Shown piece by piece: positions 45,761-57,059 of a DNA stretch of 64,000 nt. The notes below the pieces were generated by a model. That model ran no database searches. It was given only the letters and a program-made list of their open reading frames with translations, and was not told the origin of the DNA. The translations under genes were made by a program, and so were the position numbers. Location of the stretch: assembly GCA_973895155.1 (NCBI GenBank), contig OZ316894.1:1364001-1428000 (forward strand). The letters run 5' to 3'. Origin of the DNA: Marsupella aquatica. Taxonomy: Eukaryota; Marchantiophyta. Numbering within the stretch: the first letter of the stretch is position 1; every line of letters starts with the position of its first letter.

Positions 45761-46012
45761 CTGCTATGGCCAACAACAAGGTACTTTGAAATAGTCAGTG
45801 TTGGAGATTTGGAAAACATGTTGCGTTGGTGTGTCTCTATGACATTCTCAAATGCAAATACAAATAAATTATTCAATCATTGTACAATAATAAACACACT
45901 GCAAGACAATACAATCATGTTACAAAAAATATAATTGTTTATAATTTTGTCTATGTCAGATACGACAATATAAGAGTAGCAACACTTGATATTATTCTAA
46001 TGAAAAGATGCT

Positions 46013-48919
46013 TCAAGGCTGTGAAGAGAAATTTCGTGCATTGTTGTTACAATTTTTGCACAAAAGCGCATTCCACTCGTCTTGTTTATCGCCCCAACTG
46101 AGTGGATCACGATTGTGTGACTGAACATTGTGCGACGTTTCTTGAAATGATGATATTCCTCGAAACCCACCAAGGCCAATAGGCCTGTTCGACGTATATG
46201 GATTCATGACACTTGGCCCTGCATACACATTCAAGGGTGGACCTGCATGGTGTTGCCAGTTTGCATGTGGGTCGTTTGAAGTTTGACCTTCATGATTGTT
46301 GTATCCATGAAAAAAGGTTGATGTCCTTCCATCCGTCGGATGCCCTACTGTGCCTATGCGTTGCTCGTTGAAATATGGTCTGCTTGTGTCAACATCATTC
46401 GCAAAGTTCGACCAAGGTGACCTTGGTTGGGAAGGCATCACAAAGTTTGTGTCCAGTGATGCATCTTCCTCGTCTTGGATTTGCGATTCATCAATTGTAG
46501 GATACATCTCCAAATCCATTTCATTCTCCCATTCCTCTGCATCAGTGATGTCTGTATCTGGTGGAATACGAGTCAAGAACTCACTATCCTTATCCAGTGA
46601 AAATCCGTGTAGCAATTCATCAGCATCATCAATTGTATCATAATCTTCGACATCTTCTTCACCAAGAGCCGCACGTGTTGCATCGTACTCTTCATTGCTG
46701 CACAACTCCATGGAGATAGGTCTAGGTCCATCATTTGTTCTTCTTCTTTGGTCATAACGTTCATATATAAACGTATGCGGGTTTTGAACATTTGTGAGCC
46801 CTTTCTCTACCCTCATGTTTGTAAATACAAACACCAAATCTTTTGCTCGATCATTTGTCAATCGATTGCGACTTTTGGAATGTATAAATCCATACGAACT
46901 CCAGTTTTGCTCGCAAGCTGATGCGCACACTTTTTGGTGTAAGATTCTTCGCGCCAGGATTCTCAAATGTTTATAATCTGCACCATACGCATGCCACCAC
47001 TCTGCTGGACTGACATTACCTATACTTGATTGGGCGGCTCCCATCGCTATTGATGTGTTGGGATTTTTTTTTAGGGCGTCAATGGCTTGACTGTGGATGG
47101 CAGAAATAAGTTCTCTGACGTCGCGATCATGGTTGATCCCCTCCTTCACCTGTTGTTCTGAATATCTAGCAATGTATTTACTGAAACCCCTGTAGAGTTC
47201 TGGATCTCCAGCGACATCTATGTCCTCATCAAAAAACATTTGGGGATTGAGATATGCTGCCGCTAGCATGAAATCAGTGGTAAGAGATTTTATTCGATCC
47301 AAATACACTTTTAGTATCTTTGGTTTCAATACCTCTGTTACCAATGGACAATCCTCCATGCTTGCTTTCAAAACATCAATCCCTCTTTTCAAACTCCAAT
47401 ACAACCAACCTGATTGCGGAGAATCACCATCAAATTCTCGCAACATCTTGACCAACGGAGTAAAGAATTTAATTGTATCCTTCACTTCAACCCAAAATGT
47501 ATCTTGCTGTATCCACATTTTAAGTTCGTCTGCCTTTCCCCTCGTCATGTGTCCAGCTGATTTTGGTCGCAATGGAAGTCTATCACGATAAGACTGCCAA
47601 TTATCATCAATGACCATCTGTTGTAAAGCTCCTCTTAGCTCCAACGCTCTTTGTGCCATTAGGAAATTGATCGCAAATCTAGTTGCATTCGGATTCAACA
47701 GTTTTTTGTCAGGAGATTTTCTTGCAAATATTGCAGAAAGCTTTTGCGATGATGAAACTGCTTTTACTATCCACCTCAACCGTTTAAAAATCTTTTGGAA
47801 TGGATTCTGTCCAACATCATCTAACACTACACGCTTGTGACCACACATATCCTCTAGCAGCAAATTAAACACGTGGGCAGCACACCAGCTCCAAGTGACA
47901 TGAGGATACTTTTTCATGACTACCTCACAACCTGCTACGTGATTTGCGGGTGCTCCATCGGTTACGATTTGAATAATATGATCTGCACCAATATCCTCAA
48001 TGTATTTCAACCACATGTCGCCAAGATATTTCCCATCTTTCTTGTCAGCTTGCGTAGCATTCCAACTATCCAAGAAGCAGTCACCTTTAGAAGTCAACAA
48101 CATGACATTCATCAAAGGTTCTCTTTGGACGTTTTCCCATCCATCTGAAGAAAGAGAATACCCATAAGGTTTTGCCTCCTTTAAAGTTTGCGTCATGTCC
48201 TTTGTGAGATCCTCCTTACTGTCTTCCAATAATTTCAATCGCAAACTTCGCATCGTAGGTAGAGAATAACCATTGACAATCCCTTTTGAAGTCTCTATGA
48301 TTGCTTCTCGAAAAAAAGGATTATTTGAAACATTGAATGGAATACCACTGGTGTAGAAAGCTTTCGCCCAAAGCTTATCCAAATTTGTTCTATTTGGAAT
48401 TTGATAGGCATCCATAATTGGGTTAGGAAGATTTACTGGCCTATCTCCTTCCCTTACATGTGTATCATCCATGTCAACATAGTTTGACCCTCGTGTGGAT
48501 GCTTGCGAATATGAACTTCCAACGCTTGGCCTACGACCTCTCACATCCCGCAAGATATGACTTCCATCCCGTCGTTTGTACTTTAAGGTCGGTGGAACCT
48601 TTATCACATTGTACATAATGTTGATGGCATCCAAATCGACGACACCATAGAGTTGCATGCAAGGGGGCGCATCCCCTTTTTGGATGTTTCCCATCAAATG
48701 CGCCTTTGCTCGTGTTGCATGATGAGTAACGTATGTTAAACAATACTTGCATCTTCGATAGATACGATTGACATCATGACATGTTGAAGGCGCATCACAT
48801 CGTTCAAAATATCTCCACACTGGAGATTGTTTTGAAGGGTGTTCTTGCACACGAGTTGGACCAGGCCTGGGAGTAGTGGAATGATATCCAGTTTCATGCG
48901 AATCCTCTTCATCGGACAT
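46013..48919 (-). CDS. hAT transposase, intact, 968 residues
   Basis: The product cuts and inserts the surrounding element. Seen: an N-terminal BED-type zinc finger (CKYC ... THHATRAKAHL, about 57-75), a DUF659-type core with SSDGW (Asp259), TDGAPANHV (Asp321) and WCAAHVFNLL (about 346-353), and a C-terminal hAT dimerisation segment around AEWWHAYG ... LRILARRIL ... SYGFIHSKSRNRL (about 637-700). The tail is acidic, then Gly/Asn/Pro-rich. The ATG at 48919 (MSDEEDSHET) was chosen; the frame is open a further 75 nt without an ATG. No introns or stops. It is transcribed toward the hairpin array and converges with the kinase and RING-like frames. Length is somewhat greater than usual for the family because of the tail. 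Confidence 0.95.
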   Translation of the reverse strand: MSDEEDSHETGYHSTTPRPGPTRVQEHPSKQSPVWRYFERCDAPSTCHDVNRIYRRCKYCLTYVTHHATRAKAHLMGNIQKGDAPPCMQLYGVVDLDAINIMYNVIKVPPTLKYKRRDGSHILRDVRGRRPSVGSSYSQASTRGSNYVDMDDTHVREGDRPVNLPNPIMDAYQIPNRTNLDKLWAKAFYTSGIPFNVSNNPFFREAIIETSKGIVNGYSLPTMRSLRLKLLEDSKEDLTKDMTQTLKEAKPYGYSLSSDGWENVQREPLMNVMLLTSKGDCFLDSWNATQADKKDGKYLGDMWLKYIEDIGADHIIQIVTDGAPANHVAGCEVVMKKYPHVTWSWCAAHVFNLLLEDMCGHKRVVLDDVGQNPFQKIFKRLRWIVKAVSSSQKLSAIFARKSPDKKLLNPNATRFAINFLMAQRALELRGALQQMVIDDNWQSYRDRLPLRPKSAGHMTRGKADELKMWIQQDTFWVEVKDTIKFFTPLVKMLREFDGDSPQSGWLYWSLKRGIDVLKASMEDCPLVTEVLKPKILKVYLDRIKSLTTDFMLAAAYLNPQMFFDEDIDVAGDPELYRGFSKYIARYSEQQVKEGINHDRDVRELISAIHSQAIDALKKNPNTSIAMGAAQSSIGNVSPAEWWHAYGADYKHLRILARRILHQKVCASACEQNWSSYGFIHSKSRNRLTNDRAKDLVFVFTNMRVEKGLTNVQNPHTFIYERYDQRRRTNDGPRPISMELCSNEEYDATRAALGEEDVEDYDTIDDADELLHGFSLDKDSEFLTRIPPDTDITDAEEWENEMDLEMYPTIDESQIQDEEDASLDTNFVMPSQPRSPWSNFANDVDTSRPYFNEQRIGTVGHPTDGRTSTFFHGYNNHEGQTSNDPHANWQHHAGPPLNVYAGPSVMNPYTSNRPIGLGGFRGISSFQETSHNVQSHNRDPLSWGDKQDEWNALLCKNCNNNARNFSSQP

Positions 48920-49009
48920 TGTTACGACTCTCAATGGTAAAAAAATAAAAGGGTTGATTCTTTTGATTTTGTGAATATAACAAATATAGTACAATGGGTT
49001 ACTTTCCTG

Positions 49010-49341
49010 AATTATCGCAGACTGGGCCTAAGCTCAAAGCATGCGCAGGAAAGTTTCCCAAATTCTTATATTTGTCAACATCCCTACTTCAACCTATGTT
49101 ATGTAATATCTATAACTTCACAATAGTTTATCTTTGAAGTGAACATATGTACGAGAAATCGTGATACCCATACGAAATATCATAGACCGAGCCAAAGCTC
49201 TAAGCATATGCACATGGGTATCTCTTTACTCGCAAGTAGTTCACTTTCAAACAAAACAATGATGCAAAGTTGTTAAGGCGATATAAGGAACTTCTCGTAC
49301 GAATTATCGCAGACCGAGCCGAGCTCAAAGCATGCGCGTAC
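49010..49341 (-). promoter_or_regulatory. Three subterminal motifs, right side (inverted)
   Basis: Copies at 49010-49046, 49175-49214 and 49302-49341 are reverse complements of the left-side motif (TATCGCAGACCGAGCC ... GCTCAAAGCATGCGC). Spacing (about 165 and 127 bp) mirrors the left side (about 126 and 164 bp). They lie just upstream of the transposase start, so they may also regulate its promoter. Confidence 0.8.
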
Positions 49342-49489
49342 AAGAGTTCCAATGTATCCCTCCGATCTCTCCCTAATGCTAAACCACAAGAGAGAGAAAC
49401 ACAATGAGACTTTGGATTAGTGAAATGAATTAGTTATTCCTACTTATACTAAATCATCTACTTCTTATCCTCTCTTAAAACTCTTAATC

Positions 49490-50100
49490 TTCGATCCTAA
49501 CCCTAATCGCGCCTCCCTTAACCCTAATCTCGCTCCCCTAACCCTAATCCCGCCCCTAACTCTTCCCCGGCCGCCAGTTCCCGAGCCCCGTCCCCGAACC
49601 CCGCACCCCGTTCCCCGAACCCCGCACCCCGTTCCCCGAACCCCGTTCCCCGCATCCCCGAACCCCCTACCCGAACCCCCTTCCCCGAACCCCCTACCTC
49701 GTTCCCCGAACCCCGTTCCCCGAATCCCCGAATCCCGGCCCCCCTTTCCCGCCCCCCCTTCCCCGGTTCCCCGAATGCCCCCCGTCCCCGGTTCCCCGAA
49801 TCCCGTCCCCCGGGCCCCCTTTACCCCGGCCGGCCCCGGAAGGGTCCGGGCAGGGTTCGGGTGGGGGTCCGGGGAGGGTCCAGGAAAGGCCCGAGAGTCC
49901 GGGGAGTGTTCGGGGGAGGGTCCGGGGAGGGTCCGGGAAGGGCCCGGGAGTCCGGGTTCGGGTCAGGGGGAGTTCGGGTTCAGGTCCGGGGTGCTCGGGA
50001 GGAGTTCGCGAAAGGTCCGGGGAAGTCGGGGTTCGTTCGGGAGAATCTTCAGGAATATCCGTCAAATTGCGTGTTTTCGGGCCGTCATTTGACGATTTGA
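49490..50100. repeat. GC-rich right end with telomere-like heptamers
   Basis: AACCCTAAT-type heptamers (49498-49556) are followed by C-rich CCCCGAACCCC repeats (about 49570-49830) and then G-rich GGTCCGGGGAGG repeats (about 49845-50040). The two halves are complementary in composition and could pair as a long irregular hairpin. The layout mirrors the left end. Confidence 0.85.
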
Positions 50101-50143
50101 CGTGCCCGACAAGGCGTCAAGGTGCCCGTCAGATTAAACCGGG

Positions 50144-50151
50144 TGAACATG
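50144..50151. repeat. Right 8-bp target-site duplication of the hAT element
   Basis: TGAACATG, identical to 39010-39017, directly follows the terminal AAACCGGG. Confidence 0.95.
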
Positions 50152-53047
50152 GGAGCATTTAGAACAGGTATTGGGGGTACTAGTGGTATGAAATAAATGT
50201 ATTTTTGCCATTGAAACCGAGCATCACGAGGGTTAGAGAGGGTCCTGAGGCTGCACAGTAGCTGAGTAGGGAGAAAGCAGATTGGTTCAGTGCTCTTGTG
50301 ACCCACTGAAAAGCTTAGCTGTAATACTGTAAAGATACTTCCCTCTTATCTCGGTAGTGACTCCCATAGCTTTACTGTTCTACTGTTGTATCCAAAATAC
50401 TCCACTGTACACAGTTCTCTCGATTTGTTTCTCCAATCTGAGCATGATTGATCGATGGGTTCTGTGCAATTTCATCCGTGCATGTGTCGGACTGTATTTC
50501 CCATTACTTGTCAGAAGACATCGACTGCATCCGTTGCTTAGGATTTGCGCACTGTTGCTGGGAAGACTGATGCTCCACATAGCACTTATCTCGTAGAGCA
50601 TGGTACAAAATCACTGAGCCGCCCATGCACCGGTCACCAATAATTGAGCCGCCGTGTCCACGAGTCCATGTAAGCGCTCCTCCACATTGTAGGTGGAGCA
50701 GTGGAACGAATTTGGTCGTGCCTCTTCACCTCTGATTCTGGTAGTTTGAGATTCTGGAAGCCTGCTAATTCAGCTGACATGATAACATATTAACGAATTC
50801 TCCTTGAACGCATAATTCATCTGTATTGGGTCCTCCATGAATTTGAGCCTAAGTACACTTAAAAGCTTGAGTGGATTTGCCCTCCATCCTGTTAGAACTG
50901 TTAGAGAACCTCAAATCCCCTTCAAAGCGCAATTACTTTGACGAGCTGACTTTCCTGGTGGACAGGAGAATCCACTCTTGCAGATAGCACCTCAAGCGAC
51001 TGTACGTCACTACCATCATGAAAAATGTGAGGCCGATATTGGCTTTTTGTGTCCAATAATTGGCCCTGCCCACTCTCCTTCTCCCCTTCATGAAGAAACG
51101 GGGGGAAACTTATTTTTATAACAATGGAAACGAATGAAATGTCATAGAGTCCCCAAAAGGACAAAAAATACAGCGCAGACACCGAAATGACGAACAGGTA
51201 GCCACGTCGCCCGGACCGAGTCAGCATATCTAAATTGAAAAGCAGAACTGCAGAAGTCACATTCCGGAATGAAAATTAAAAGTTACGTTAGACCTTGATG
51301 ACAGGAATGTCAGTCAAGCAACAAAAACTGCAACTAATAATATTATAATGTCGCCGAGACCAAAATGGAGTGCACAGCTGCACATGCGTCACAATACCTG
51401 AAAATCAGAACCTCGATCTGTGTAAGCATAGCTTGTGCCTACGGTATAAAATTGCTGGCAAGATGAGAGTACCATCTGATTTGTTCATCGAGGAGCTGTA
51501 GAGCTCCATTGCATTAAAAGCATTTACTACTCAGAGTAGCTGGCTCAACCAGGCACTGTTCGATGTTCAGGGTTCCCAGGTCATTCCGTCATTGACATAG
51601 TCTAAGCAGGCTGGCGACAGTCCGCACCAGCATCAAAGGCCCTCCTACTTGATTCCATCATGAGCGGACGGATCAAATGAAATAATACTGATTATAATTC
51701 CACTTAATGCATCGAACGGGTTAAAGGAACAACAATAACTCTTTATAGAGCAGACGGAACAAGAAGGCCCACGACTCGAGGGACCCGCCAAAACCAGTGC
51801 CACCTGAAAGAGCGCCCTACCACACAACTTTGACAACACATGGTGCACCTACCCAGCACCGCCAGAAGAAACAGCTAATAGAGGATCCCGGGAGACGTCC
51901 ACAAAGGTCCAAAGAATCGACTCATCGAGCTATTCCAACAAATATGGCATTTGATTTAACTGCATGATTAGAGCCAACCACAGGCTCTGTATGGAAAGTG
52001 TCGAGCTCATGCCATCAATATGACAACCGATTTCACTTATTAGAGCCATCCGTCATTCCGTAGGCTCTCTAGGGAAAAGTTAGCCTAGTACGAGTCTAGA
52101 CTTCACCCGGCGGGCACGCCAATCAGTCAGCAAATGCAATTATACAACAGCTGTGAAAAAGGCGTCGCTTCATTTCCTCGATGGTGCTACATTGCTTGAA
52201 TTCGCAGCTGCCCTCCTCCAAAGGTGAAGGGTGGGTTGCCTGGGCACGGCCCGGCTGCTCGATGTCAATCTCCCCCGTCCACGGAAACTTACTCCAAATC
52301 GTACCTGAGCTCAGCTGAATGGGCCGCCACCTTCGTGGACAATTATGCACGAGGCACTCAGTGCGTGTAAAGTATCCTCTCATTCTTCACTGAGTGACCA
52401 CCACCATACCCTCGACGCTAAGTCATCCAGGGTAGTTTTGAAGGGTTTTCGCCAAGGTGGCTAATGTCACCCTTATTCGGAACGAGAAGATGCTAAGAAT
52501 CTTCCTCGCGTAATTCTTGGGTGCTGTTAGATCTCCCAGAATGTTAGGGTAACCGTCAGATTCAAGCTAATGGGTTTTGTGGTTAGGTTGTAAACTGGCT
52601 AATTTTCGACAAAAGTGGTTCAGAAGACTTTTCAGCGAGGTGAAATTTGGCCAATTTTCCCCTTAAAAAGAACACTTCTCACTCGTTTTTGCCAGCCCAG
52701 CCTACAAGTCGATCGGCCAGCTAGGCTAACAAGTAGACAAGAGGGCATAGATTGACTGCAATCTTCTTCAGCGTCAAGTGTCAGAAGGTTTTCAATTTGC
52801 ACAGGCTTTAGAAGATTGCCGCCCACGCAGTGAGTGGAGACAGCTGAAATTGTCTTCAGTATTGCTATTGCACCCAAGGTAGTAGCAGCTGAATCTGAAT
52901 CCGTTCTACGTACAGCTCGTGTGCTTGGTTGACAGGTTAGGGCAGTGACAACTTCACGTCTCCCAAATCTTCGAGCTTGAGGTGGACAGGACATAACAAC
53001 AAGTGCTTCTCTTCTATTCGTGAATCCGGAGGTGATCGCATTTTACA
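50152..53047. other. Spacer between the hAT element and XTH
   Basis: No gene recognised on either strand; short frames at 50.9-51.3, 52.1-52.4 and 52.6-53.0 kb show no domain. A loose duplication is visible at about 51970-52080 (ATTAGAGCC ... GGCTCT, twice). The last few hundred bases are presumably the XTH promoter and 5' leader. Confidence 0.4.
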
Positions 53048-54990
53048 ATGGCCCAGCGGCGGGCACTACTCGTGCTTTGCCTCAGCGCACTTCTGGTCAC
53101 TTGTCAAGCGGGTTTCTTCGATCTATTTCAAGTATCCTGGGGCGGTCAAAACATACATCCCAATGACACTGCCAACTCTGTGGAAATCGCCCTCACGGCT
53201 GACGGAATAGGTTGGTTAGCATACACGTCATTGGCATGTTTTAGATTCTATTGAGAATTGCTTGAATGTACTGCTAGCAAGTTTAGTTGCTCTTTTTGTG
53301 AGATCCGAATTCGGTGGGTAATGGATATATGAGAGTTGATCAGTACTGGTTGTCACGACGAAATGGTAGAAAATGCTCGATCATGCAGCTGTTGTAGATA
53401 CCTTGACGACCACGGTTATTGGGAGCTCATTCCGGTCACGTCCACTTCAACCTTCTTGCTTACTTCTCGGCTTTGTCTCGCAGGATCTACATTCCAGACG
53501 AACAACACCTATCTGTTTGGCGACTACAGCGCGGAAATAAAACTCGTACCGGGGGATTCTGCCGGTACCGTATCAGCTTTCTTCGTAAGTATTGGTCACA
53601 CATTGTGCGCCAACAGCACAGCACAGCACAGAAGCTAGCCACCCAGCTCGTCATCTTCGAGATTCCATCTGACGTCATGTTACATAGCTATCGACTAGAC
53701 CTTCTTTGTCCGATTCGTCAATTTTTGTTATTAGAGTGTTGGTAGGAATCAAAACGGGTGGACTTGATACATTATTGTGAAGCTTTGCCGTCCTTGGCAT
53801 TTCGGTGTCGCCTGAAGTCTACGCAGAGTTTTGCTGAATAAAGCTTTCTACTCGTATTTGTTGCAGCTCATTTCGAACGGAGACGCTCATGACGAAATAG
53901 ACTTCGAGTTCCTTGGCAATTTGTCTGGCCAGCCATACCTGTTGCACACAAACATATTCGCCAATGGCACGGGCGCACGAGAGCAGGAAATCTACCTTTG
54001 GTTCGACCCCACTACCGACTTCCACACATACCGAATCGTTTGGAACCATCAGCTCGTAATGTAAGTGCCTTCGTCTGACATTATGCCCTTCTTCTGGGAG
54101 CTGAAGTTTACAAGTTATTAATGTGACGCAGTCCTATGCTGTAGTTTGTTTCATTATTGTCCGGCAGGTTTTAGACCCGAGAGACGCCCAATGCTTTCAT
54201 TTGGGCTGAAATCCCAAAACAGTAAATCATGAATGCTAATAAATCGACGTCCGTCATTTTATTGTTGTATCATTTGGAGCCGCATGACTTAGTCAAATTA
54301 GTTCTACATTGCCGCGTGCACAAGTTGCTTGTCCTTCGGGAGCTCCCCGGTGGATTCCACTCGGGTATTTCGATGTATTGTAGACGATTGTGTAGTTCTC
54401 TGCCGACGAAACCGACAGTGATTAATCGTCCATCTTTCTCGTACAAGTTGTTCTCCGCAAGCTGCCTTCCTTGGATTCCACTCAGTGGTCAGCCGATTAG
54501 CTGGTCTTCAGAGATTTCGATGTGCGGGTCGGAGATGGATTGTCTGACTACAAAACTGACAGTGAATCGTCCACCTTTCTTGTGCAGATGGTTTGTGGAT
54601 GACATTGTCATCCGCGTGTATCACAACATGGACACTGTCCTCCCTCTTTCATTTCCCAATTCCAGGCCTATGGTGGTCTCCGGCTGCATATTCGAGGCCA
54701 GTCAATGGGCAACGGAGGGTGGGGCAGTTCCCATCAACTATGCCGATGCACCATTCAATGTGAACTTCCGGAATTTCACCTTCAACGCGTGCATTGCGAC
54801 TAGCGACAATGGCGCCTCCTGCTTGACGAATTATGCTGGCAATTCGTGGGAGCTACCCCCTTACACCAATGTCAGCTCCAATTGGGAGACTCAGTTGGCC
54901 TGGGTTCGTAAAAACTACCTCCATTACGATTATTGTTCGGATACTTCTAGATCCCCCACGCCTCCGATGGAGTGCCAGAACAACCTTTAG
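53048..54990 (+). CDS. XTH: Xyloglucan endotransglucosylase/hydrolase, four exons
   Basis: XTH enzymes (GH16) cut and rejoin xyloglucan in the primary cell wall. Exons 53048-53210, 53484-53584, 53867-54060 and 54588-54990 join in phase with GT-AG introns to 286 residues, normal for the family. Seen: signal peptide (about 1-21, ending TCQA), the active-site motif [11 protein letters not shown] (nucleophile Glu98, acid/base Glu102) directly followed by the N-glycosylation sequon NLSG, the [18 protein letters not shown] stretch, and the C-terminal XET domain with paired cysteines ([11 protein letters not shown] ... MECQN). The ATG was chosen because it opens on the signal peptide. Intron 3 contains a partial duplication of its own 3' part. 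Substrate preference (transglycosylation or hydrolysis) cannot be read from the sequence. Confidence 0.95.
54330..54587 (+). repeat. Duplicated segment inside XTH intron 3
   Basis: Two diverged units share GGATTCCACTC, ATTTCGATGT, GACAGTGA and AATCGTCCA(T/C)CTTTCT(C/T)GT; the second ends at the real acceptor TTGTGCAG and the first at CTCGTAC, so the 3' splice region itself was copied. Confidence 0.6.
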
Positions 54991-55489
54991 AGTTATACGT
55001 CGGAAAACCGAGTGGAAAGATAGACGACCACTGTGGTTAGGCACTAAAACCTTGACATGCATTACCTCAGCATTTGACAGTGATTTGGTTGAGAGGTCCA
55101 GCGAGCCTGATTAGGCATTGTTTCATGATTCCAGTCTTAGTTCAGATTGAACTCCATTGGTTGTGTGCCAGAAAAATTTCTGCCAATTGTTTGATGCAAT
55201 AATTTCGAAACCTCTCGAATTCAAAGTAGAATCCTCTCTCTGATTTTACCTGAAACCTGCCTGATGCATTCAATTTCGAAACCTCTCTAATTTGAGTAGA
55301 ATTCCCTCTAATTTGAGGATAAACTGGCCTGATAAATTTGAATTGATCCTTTCTCTCATTCAAGCAAAATGTGTATGCTGGTTGCAAGCAAATAAATCTA
55401 AATTTGTGTAGCACCCATCAGCTGATGCAGTGGACTCCAGAGTTGTACCAGGCTTGTCATTGGTCTTGAATATGTGTTTTGTTTTTTGT

Positions 55490-55950
55490 TTTCTCTCTTT
55501 TATTGGGTCGGTAACAGTTGGCATACCAGGCTTTTCAGGTTGTTGTTAGGTGAGGCCTTTCTTGGCCCCTTGGTTGTTCCCCCTTGATTGGGCCTTTTTG
55601 ATCATGTCTCCTTTAGGGTGCCCTTTGTTTTTTGGCAGTCTGATATATAGTTTATTGGGTCTCTTACAAATGGATAGCAGGCTTTTCAGTTTGTTGGGTA
55701 GGCTTTCTTTCCTTGTTTTCTCTCGTGCATTGGCTCTCTTAGATTTTGGATACCAAGCTTTTCAATTTGTTGCCAAGTGGGGCTTTCTTTTTCTTTGTTT
55801 TATCTACTTTATTGGGTCTCTTACATGATTTGGGATACCAGGCTTTTCAGTTTGTTGCTTAGGGCTTTCTTTCCTTGTTTTCTCCCCTTTATTGGGTCTC
55901 TTAAGTTAGGGATACCAGGCTCTCACCTTCTTTCTTATTAGGGCTTTACA
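55490..55950 (+). repeat. T-rich tandem array, about five units of 85-110 bp
   Basis: Units contain TTTATTGGGTCTCTTA, GGATACCAGGCTTTTCAG, TTTGTTG and GGGCTTTCTTTCCTTGTTTTCTC in the same order with variable length. Related phrases (GGGCTT, ATTGAGTCTCTTGCC) occur at 34.39-34.48 kb. Confidence 0.8.
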
Positions 55951-57059
55951 GTAGTCTTTTGCCAGTAAAGGGGTTTGGGGGGATTTTGGATCAATGGTAT
56001 TTATGGAAAATTTCCCTTGTTTTATCTTTATTAGTATCATTATTATTTACTTTTGAAGGGGAAATATGTGAAACTGCTATATGGTGAATACACCTTTCAA
56101 ATTTTGTCTTATCAGATTTTGTGTCCAGTATTTTGATTTTAATGTGCCATAACAAGTTGAATCATTTGTATTAAGTTGGTTTCAAATTAACTTTTGGATC
56201 CCTTTTAATTCTAGTGCAGTTAGAGTATTCTTAATGTATTTGGCTCTCCTCATAAATGTTTAATCTTTTATTTTGAATCATTCCTTAGTGAATTCTCTTT
56301 TTCTCATGCAAGTGAGAGAAATGGATTCAAACAATGTGCACATTTGATGGACTAAGTTCCCTTTGTGGTTTCTTTTACAAAATTTATAGTTTTAATTGAA
56401 TTGACTGTTATTACCTAGAAGCAAGTGAAATTTTATACTGTATGTGCATAACTCTTTAATACCTGTGTATTTTCTTGGTCATAAGGTGTTTTTCTTTGCA
56501 TATGTATTTATGGTTTTGTGTTGTATGTCATTCACTCTTAATTAACGATATTAGTTTTCTGACAAATACTTTCCTTGAAATTTGTTTTTAGTTTATTAAT
56601 ATAACAAAGACCCTGTGGCAAGGGACACAGCCCACAGCACCAAAAAAACCAGAAACAATTGCGCCCAACATGAAGGACAGCCAGTGAAGCAACCTGTGTT
56701 TGCCCATAATCAGTTACAGGGGCCAGCAACAAGCCAAGCATATCATGGGCGACCAGAATTCAGGGCCCAATACTTAGCAAGGCAAACTAACCAGCTATAC
56801 AATGCTCTCATATGCTCGAGCCATCGGCCTTTTTGACATATACTTTACATGTACCTACTTCATTTATCATAAAATAAATTAATGACATAATGCTACAAAA
56901 CAAAAAAGGCATGTTCTAGGATGAACATGCTATATTACTTTTGAATGGGAAATCTGTGAAACCATATGGAGAAATTGCATGTTAAATTCATGAAGAAACC
57001 ACATGGAGAAAACATATTTGGATTGTAACCCCACATGTAAATTCATGTTTGATACACCA

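Larger units (their letters stand above)
39018..50143. mobile_element. 11.1-kb hAT transposon with kinase and RING-like cargo
   Basis: The ends begin CCCGGTTTGACC (left) and, as reverse complement, CCCGGTTTAATC (right), and are bounded by identical 8-bp TGAACATG. Inside, in order: GC-rich left end (39060-39480), three subterminal motifs, a protein kinase (40132-41787), a RING-like frame with two TGA stops (41924-43933), a series of long inverted repeats (44450-45760), the hAT transposase on the opposite strand (46013-48919), three inverted subterminal motifs, and a GC-rich right end (49490-50100). The intact transposase and perfect target duplication argue for a recent insertion. The element landed in or beside an older dispersed repeat. 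Confidence 0.93.

Noticed and set aside
49694-50100. Proline-rich and glycine-rich open frames in the right end of the hAT element
   Set aside because: Same compositional artefact as at the left end.
56615-56836. Gag-like plus-strand frame
   Set aside because: A glutamine-rich stretch without zinc knuckle, protease or neighbouring retrotransposon motifs; too weak to call.
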